A DNA stretch of 64,000 nucleotides from DASSUW01 sp963792385 (GTDB lineage Bacteria; Actinomycetota; Thermoleophilia; Solirubrobacterales; Solirubrobacteraceae), in contig CAWBVZ010000006.1 of NCBI GenBank assembly GCA_963792385.1, positions 496,001 to 560,000 on the forward strand, given 5' to 3'. A program made the position numbers and the translations under genes. The notes below the pieces were generated by a model. The model was not told the DNA's origin, ran no database searches, and saw only the letters and a program-made list of their open reading frames with translations. Below are positions 59,961-64,000 of this stretch, in pieces (the stretch's first letter is position 1; every line of letters starts with the position of its first letter).

Positions 59961-61160
59961 TCAGATCTGCCATTGACCATGGACGAGGACCGGTACGCGG
60001 TCGCCCTCCGCGGTGATGCCGGTGACCGTCATATCGGGGGACCCGATCATGAAGTCGATGTGGATCTGGCTCTCATTCGAGCGGTCGCGACCGTCCTCCG
60101 CGAGCAGGAACGGGAAGCCCTGGCCGAGCGCGAGGTGGCTGGCGGCGTTCTCGTCGATCAGCGTGTCGTAAAAGACCGTGTCGAGCTTGCCGATGCGCCC
60201 GTCGGCGTCGACCAGCGCGACCTCGCCGAGCCGGGCGGCGCCGCTGTCGTGCTCGGCGATCGTGCGGATCGTGTCCTGCGCGGTGTCGGAGTCGATCTGC
60301 ACGGCGCGGCCGCCCTCGAAGCGCACGCGCAGGTTGCGCACCACGGTGCCGTCGACCAACACAAGTGGCTTGCTCGCCGTGACGTGGCCCTCGGTGCGCT
60401 CGGGATCCGGGGTGGTGAACACCTCCTCGGTCGGGATGTTCGGCACGTGCACGATGCCGTCGACGGTCTCGAAGTGCGCCGCCTGCCAGTTCGCTCCCGG
60501 CAGCAGGCCAACCGTCAGATCGGTGCCGGAAGCCTCGTAGTGGAGCGCGTCGAACCGGCGCTCGGTTAGCCGGCCGGAGATCGACACGAGCGTCTCGAGC
60601 CGGTCGCGCCACGCCGCGATCGGGTCGGGCTCGTCGAGCCGCACGACGTGCATCACGCGCTCGTCGAGCGCGGCCAGCGCCTCGTCGTCGGGCAGGTCCG
60701 GGAACACCAGCTTCGCCCACGCCTCGGTCGGGCACGGGATGATCGACCAGTTGGTCGTGCGGTCGTTGACGACCTGGCCAGACTCCTTCAGCAGCGGCAG
60801 CCGGTCCTTGCCGGCGCGCACCGGGTCGAGATCGTCGAGCACGCCGGGCGCCGAGGTACCGGACAGCGCGATCCGCGCCGCGTGGGCATCGCCCAGGGCG
60901 AGCACTCGCTGCCCGTACCAGTCCGGCACGAAGCTGAGCGTCTCATCGCGCGCGTGCGCGATCCGCTCCCGCTTCACCCACGGGTCGAACCACTGCACGT
61001 CGACGAATTTGGCGCCGCGGCGATACGCGCTCGCTGCGATCGCGCGCGTGAGCCTCTCCTTGCCCGGCTCGCACGTGACCGCCACGATCTGGTCCTGTTG
61101 AACGTTGGCGCCAAAACCGACGACCAGGTCGGCCAGGCGCTCCAGGTTGGCGTCGTCCAT
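59961..61160 (-). CDS. M29-family aminopeptidase
   Basis: This is a 399-residue protein of typical M29 (thermophilic aminopeptidase) length. Features are LERLADLVVGFGANVQQDQI at the N-terminus, FVDVQWFDPWVKRERIAHA, then the metal-site segments NIPTEEVFTTPDPERTEGHV, ASKPLVLVDGTVVRNLRVRF and GEVALVD. The Asp/His ligands appear late: SNESQIHIDFMIGSPDMTV. Cytosolic, dimetal. The ATG at 61160 is used; the very long frame running on into the next gene is a chance read-through caused by frameshifts in that gene. Confidence 0.93.
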   Translation of the reverse strand: MDDANLERLADLVVGFGANVQQDQIVAVTCEPGKERLTRAIAASAYRRGAKFVDVQWFDPWVKRERIAHARDETLSFVPDWYGQRVLALGDAHAARIALSGTSAPGVLDDLDPVRAGKDRLPLLKESGQVVNDRTTNWSIIPCPTEAWAKLVFPDLPDDEALAALDERVMHVVRLDEPDPIAAWRDRLETLVSISGRLTERRFDALHYEASGTDLTVGLLPGANWQAAHFETVDGIVHVPNIPTEEVFTTPDPERTEGHVTASKPLVLVDGTVVRNLRVRFEGGRAVQIDSDTAQDTIRTIAEHDSGAARLGEVALVDADGRIGKLDTVFYDTLIDENAASHLALGQGFPFLLAEDGRDRSNESQIHIDFMIGSPDMTVTGITAEGDRVPVLVHGQWQI

Positions 61161-61171
61161 GGGGAGCGACA

Positions 61172-63057
61172 CTAGCGAGCGGCGATGCACCTCATCGAGG
61201 CGTACGGACACGGCGTGGTGGGCGGCTCGTAGCCTTGCACCTCGCTCATCGGGATCAGCGGAAGCATCAGGCGCGACGGCGTGTCCGGCCCGAAGTGGAG
61301 GGTGTTCACGCCCGGCAGCGTCTTCTGCACGTAGGCGTAGTCGTTGTCGTCGAGCGGCGGCGCATGGACCTTCACCAGCAGCTCGTGGCCCGGAAGGAAG
61401 ACGTGGCCGACCGGGAAGACGTCGATCAGGTAGTCGACGACCGCGCCGGGCGTGACGAGCGAGCGCTCGGCGTGCGGTCGCCACGGCCGGTAGATCCGCC
61501 CGTCGGCCGTGAGCTGGGACTGCGAGCGGTCGATCTGGCGATGGCTCGCGCGCAGCATGCCGCGGTTGAGGTAGAGCAGCGTGCCGTCGGGCGCGCGGTC
61601 GATCAGCTGCACGAACAGCTCGGTGTCGGGCGCGCTCGAGGCGACGAACAGGTTCGCCGTGATCGGCCCGGCGATCGCGGTGGGCTCGTCGAAGCGCGTG
61701 GACAGCTCGAGCTCGTCCGGGCCGGTCGGGCTCGTGACCTCGCCGCCGGTGTTGGAGCCGGCCTGATGCGAGTAGGCCTGTCGGCGCGAGCCGTTGACCC
61801 AGGTCGCCGTGCCGGGCTCGATCTCGGCGCGGTCGAAGGTCAGCTTCCCGCCGGCGCTCATGTACGCGTCGGTGAACTGCGTCTGGCCGAGCGGGAACCC
61901 GTCCGACGCGATCTCGCCGACCGCCTTGCCGTTGCCCTGGTAGCCGAGGATCACGCGCGAGGTCGTGGTCGGCACGTCGCGTGGCCCGAACACCGCCGCC
62001 AGATCGGCGTCGCCGGTCTTCATCCCGAGGTCGGCCCGCGGCTGGGAGCGCAGCCAGTAGTCCATCCACGCGATCCGATCCTTGAACACGTGCTCCTCGG
62101 TCTGCGTGCCGTGCTCGCCGTTCACGAGCACGAGGCGCTTCGAGACCCCGGCGGCGAGGTGGTCGAAGACGTTCGTCGGTCCGCGCGGGCCGGTCTGCTC
62201 GTCCTGGTAGGCGGCAGTGATGTGGACCGGGACCTGGATCTTGTCGACCATGTTCACGAGCGAGCGCGAGCGGAACCACTCGCTGTCGGTGTCGTCGAGG
62301 CCGTTGATCAGCGGGTCCTCGAACACCGTGCGCGAGCGGCCGGCCTGGTTCTTCGCGCACTGCGCGCTGGTGCTCTCGACCGGATATAGGCCGCCGGCGG
62401 TGCCGCCGCCGATGTCGTAGACCGGCCGCACCGCGCCCGCCCACAGGAGCGGGAAGCCATAGTTGGTGACGCCGCCGGGATAGACGATGTCGCGGTACAC
62501 GTCGCCGAACAGTCCGGAGGCGCTGACCGCGCGCAGGTGCTGCGGCCGCGTGGACGCGACCATCATGCCGGTGATGCCGCTGTAGGAGTGGCCGAAGACG
62601 ACGACGTCGCCGTTCGACCACGGCTGGGTCGCGATCCAGTTGTCGATCACCTCGCGGCCGTCGAGCGCCGAGCGCCAGCTGAAGGCGTCGAACTCGCCGG
62701 ACGAGCAGCCGGTTGCCGCGCAGGCTGGCCAGCACCGTGACGAAGCGGTCGTCGACGTGAGCGGCGTGGGCGGCGCGCGTGCCGGTCTGCATCGGCAGCG
62801 GGAGGCCGGTCTGGTCGGCGAGGTCACCGAGCGGCGTCTTGCCGTCGTCCGAGCCGCTCTCGTAGCCGGACATCTCGAAGAAGGTCGGGCACCGGTTGGT
62901 CGCGGTGCACTGCTGGCGGCACCTTGACGTTGATGGCGATGCTCACGCCGTCGGTCGTGGTCACGTAGTGGGTCGGCGCGGCGGCGGCGCTCGCGGCCGG
63001 CAGGAGGAGGAGCGCGGCGGCGAGGAGCGCGGCGCGGAGGGGACGCGTGGCAATCAT
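61172..63057 (-). pseudogene. CocE/NonD-type S15 serine peptidase, two frameshifts near the N-terminus
   Basis: Corrected length is 627 residues. A signal peptide (LRAALLAAALLLLPAASAAA) is followed by THYVTTTDGVSIAINVKVPP. Single extra bases near 62925 and 62705 must be removed to read QCTATNRCPTFFEMSGYESG and RGNRCSSGEFDAFSW. The catalytic Ser is in VVVFGHSYSGITGMMVAST, with later Asp/His regions (HITAAYQDEQTG, LVLVNGEHGTQTEEHV). A C-terminal jelly-roll domain ends with HVFLPGHELLVKVHAPPL. The family removes dipeptides or hydrolyses esters. About 90% of the gene reads cleanly in one frame. Confidence 0.85.
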
Positions 63058-63122
63058 CACGAACGCCTTCAACGTCGCGCGGCGGCGAAGCTTGCGATCG
63101 CGCTCCTGAGATGCTTCCGGCG

Positions 63123-64000
63123 ATGAGCTCGCGCGCATGGGTGGCGTTCGCCGCCGTCTCGACCTTGTGGGGGATGCCCTACCTCTTCATCAAGATCGCG
63201 GTCGACGACGGCGTGTCGCCCGTGTTCCTGGCCTGGGTGCGAGTCGTGCTCGGGGCGGCGGTGCTGCTCGCGCTCGCGTGGCGGGCGGGAACACTCGGCT
63301 CGCTGCGTGGTCGCTGGCGCTGGCTGGCGGCGTTCGGCGTGGTCGAGATATCGCTGCCGTTCCCGTTGATCGCGGCAGGCGAGCAGCACGTCGCCTCCTC
63401 GCTGGCGGCGATCATCGTCGCCGCCGCGCCGCTGTTCGTCGCGATGCTGGCGCTGCGCTTCGACGCCGAGGAGCGCGCCACCGGCACGCGGCTCGCCGGC
63501 CTGCTGCTCGGTCTCGCGGGAGTGGTCGCCTTGGTCGGGATCGACGTCGCCGGCCGCACCGACGAGATGCTCGGCGCGCTCGCGATCCTGCTTGCCGCGT
63601 TCTGTTACGCCGTCGGGCCGATGGTGCTCAAGCGCCACCTCGCCGACCTCGACCCGCGGGCGTCGATGGGCGCCGCGCTCGCCGTCGCGGCGGTCGTGCT
63701 CACGCCTGCCGTGCTCGTGAAGCCGCCGACCGAGGTGCCGTCGGGCTCGGCGCTCGTGTCGTTGGCGGTGCTTGGCTTCTTCTGCACCGCCGCGGCGTTC
63801 GTGTTCTACGGCGCGCTGGTCGCGGAGGCCGGCCCGGGCCGTGCGCTGGTCATCACGTACATCGCGCCGGTCGTCGCGGTTGCGTTGGGGGTTGCGGTGC
63901 TTGGAGAGCAGCCGGGGACCGGCGCGATTGCGGGCCTGCTGCTGATCCTTGCCGGCTCGTGGTTGTCGACTGACGGGCGGTTGCCGCCGGGGTTGGCTTC
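63123..64000 (+). CDS. EamA/DMT family transporter (partial at window edge)
   Basis: The ATG at 63123 opens MSSRAWVAFAAVSTLWGMPY and the frame is still open at the right edge (about 292 residues seen). About ten hydrophobic segments appear in two similar halves. EamA-like signatures are YLFIKIAVDDGVSPVFLAW, AAGEQHVASSLAAIIVAAAP in the first half and FYGALVAEAGPGRALVITYI, APVVAVALGVAVLGEQPG in the second. It is a drug/metabolite-type exporter of unknown substrate. It is divergent from the S15 peptidase gene with a 65-nt gap. Confidence 0.93.
   Translation, partial: MSSRAWVAFAAVSTLWGMPYLFIKIAVDDGVSPVFLAWVRVVLGAAVLLALAWRAGTLGSLRGRWRWLAAFGVVEISLPFPLIAAGEQHVASSLAAIIVAAAPLFVAMLALRFDAEERATGTRLAGLLLGLAGVVALVGIDVAGRTDEMLGALAILLAAFCYAVGPMVLKRHLADLDPRASMGAALAVAAVVLTPAVLVKPPTEVPSGSALVSLAVLGFFCTAAAFVFYGALVAEAGPGRALVITYIAPVVAVALGVAVLGEQPGTGAIAGLLLILAGSWLSTDGRLPPGLA

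Noticed and set aside
59961..62873. A single 970-residue minus-strand protein spanning the M29 aminopeptidase and the S15 peptidase
   Set aside because: The M29 part starts cleanly at 61160. The upstream portion is an off-frame read of the S15 gene and matches no peptidase sequence except a short stretch between its two frameshifts.

Overview
The window is very GC-rich, densely packed, and reads as a chromosomal segment of a high-GC actinobacterium. I infer the class Thermoleophilia (Solirubrobacterales, Conexibacter-like). Grounds are the many ATPase-LuxR regulators, the SRP RNA-dnaX-ybaB-recR block, DUF6325 and DUF202 proteins, and tRNAs without an encoded CCA. No phage, plasmid, transposase, restriction or CRISPR module is visible.

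Layout. 1-3739: two LuxR-type regulators, the first running off the left edge. 3778-6992: recR, ybaB, dnaX and a large-form SRP RNA, all on the minus strand. 7258-38515: a long exopolysaccharide or capsule locus. It holds a polyprenyl-phosphate sugar-1-phosphate transferase, one intact and one apparently dead nucleotidyltransferase, glycosyltransferases of the GT4 and GT2 folds, two flippases, two Wzy/O-antigen-ligase-like proteins, a Wzz/BY-kinase with its PHP-type phosphatase, a polysaccharide deacetylase, several methyltransferases, an ArnT-like membrane protein, three secreted parallel beta-helix proteins and a small LPxTG protein. 38676-42167: tRNA-Val, an AraC regulator, an NTF2-like protein, a 31-bp tandem repeat, a cell-wall amidase and an NDP-sugar epimerase. 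42164-48082: amidohydrolase, alpha/beta-hydrolase, two-component pair and HtrA protease, nearly all broken by single-base gains. 48207-54589: sigma-70 factor, M1 peptidase, two small families and a second ATPase-LuxR regulator. 54577-59872: a degenerate hydrolase facing a tightly coupled five-gene envelope operon across a region with two matching dyads. 59842-64000: tRNA-Ser, M29 aminopeptidase, a frameshifted S15 peptidase and a partial EamA transporter.

How they work together. The 7-38 kb locus can make lipid-linked repeat units (sugar transferase, then glycosyltransferases), flip them (two Wzx-like), polymerise them (two Wzy-like) and control chain length by tyrosine phosphorylation (BY-kinase and CpsB-like phosphatase). 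Secreted beta-helix proteins probably bind or trim the product. The duplicated flippase and polymerase functions suggest two polymers or a merged locus.

Best candidates for something undescribed. (1) The five-gene operon at 55902-59872, with a secreted protein made of three copies of an unfamiliar Cys-Pro...His-Asp-Asp-Arg-Ile-Gly domain, two membrane proteins, a glycosyltransferase and a NodB deacetylase. (2) The pair of CAGTA-N6-TACTG dyads, each 35 nt from one of the two divergent start codons. (3) A nucleotidyltransferase that has lost its catalytic residues but sits translationally coupled in the locus. The frameshift cluster at 42.4-47.3 kb looks more like uncorrected insertion errors than biology and should be resolved before those genes are interpreted.
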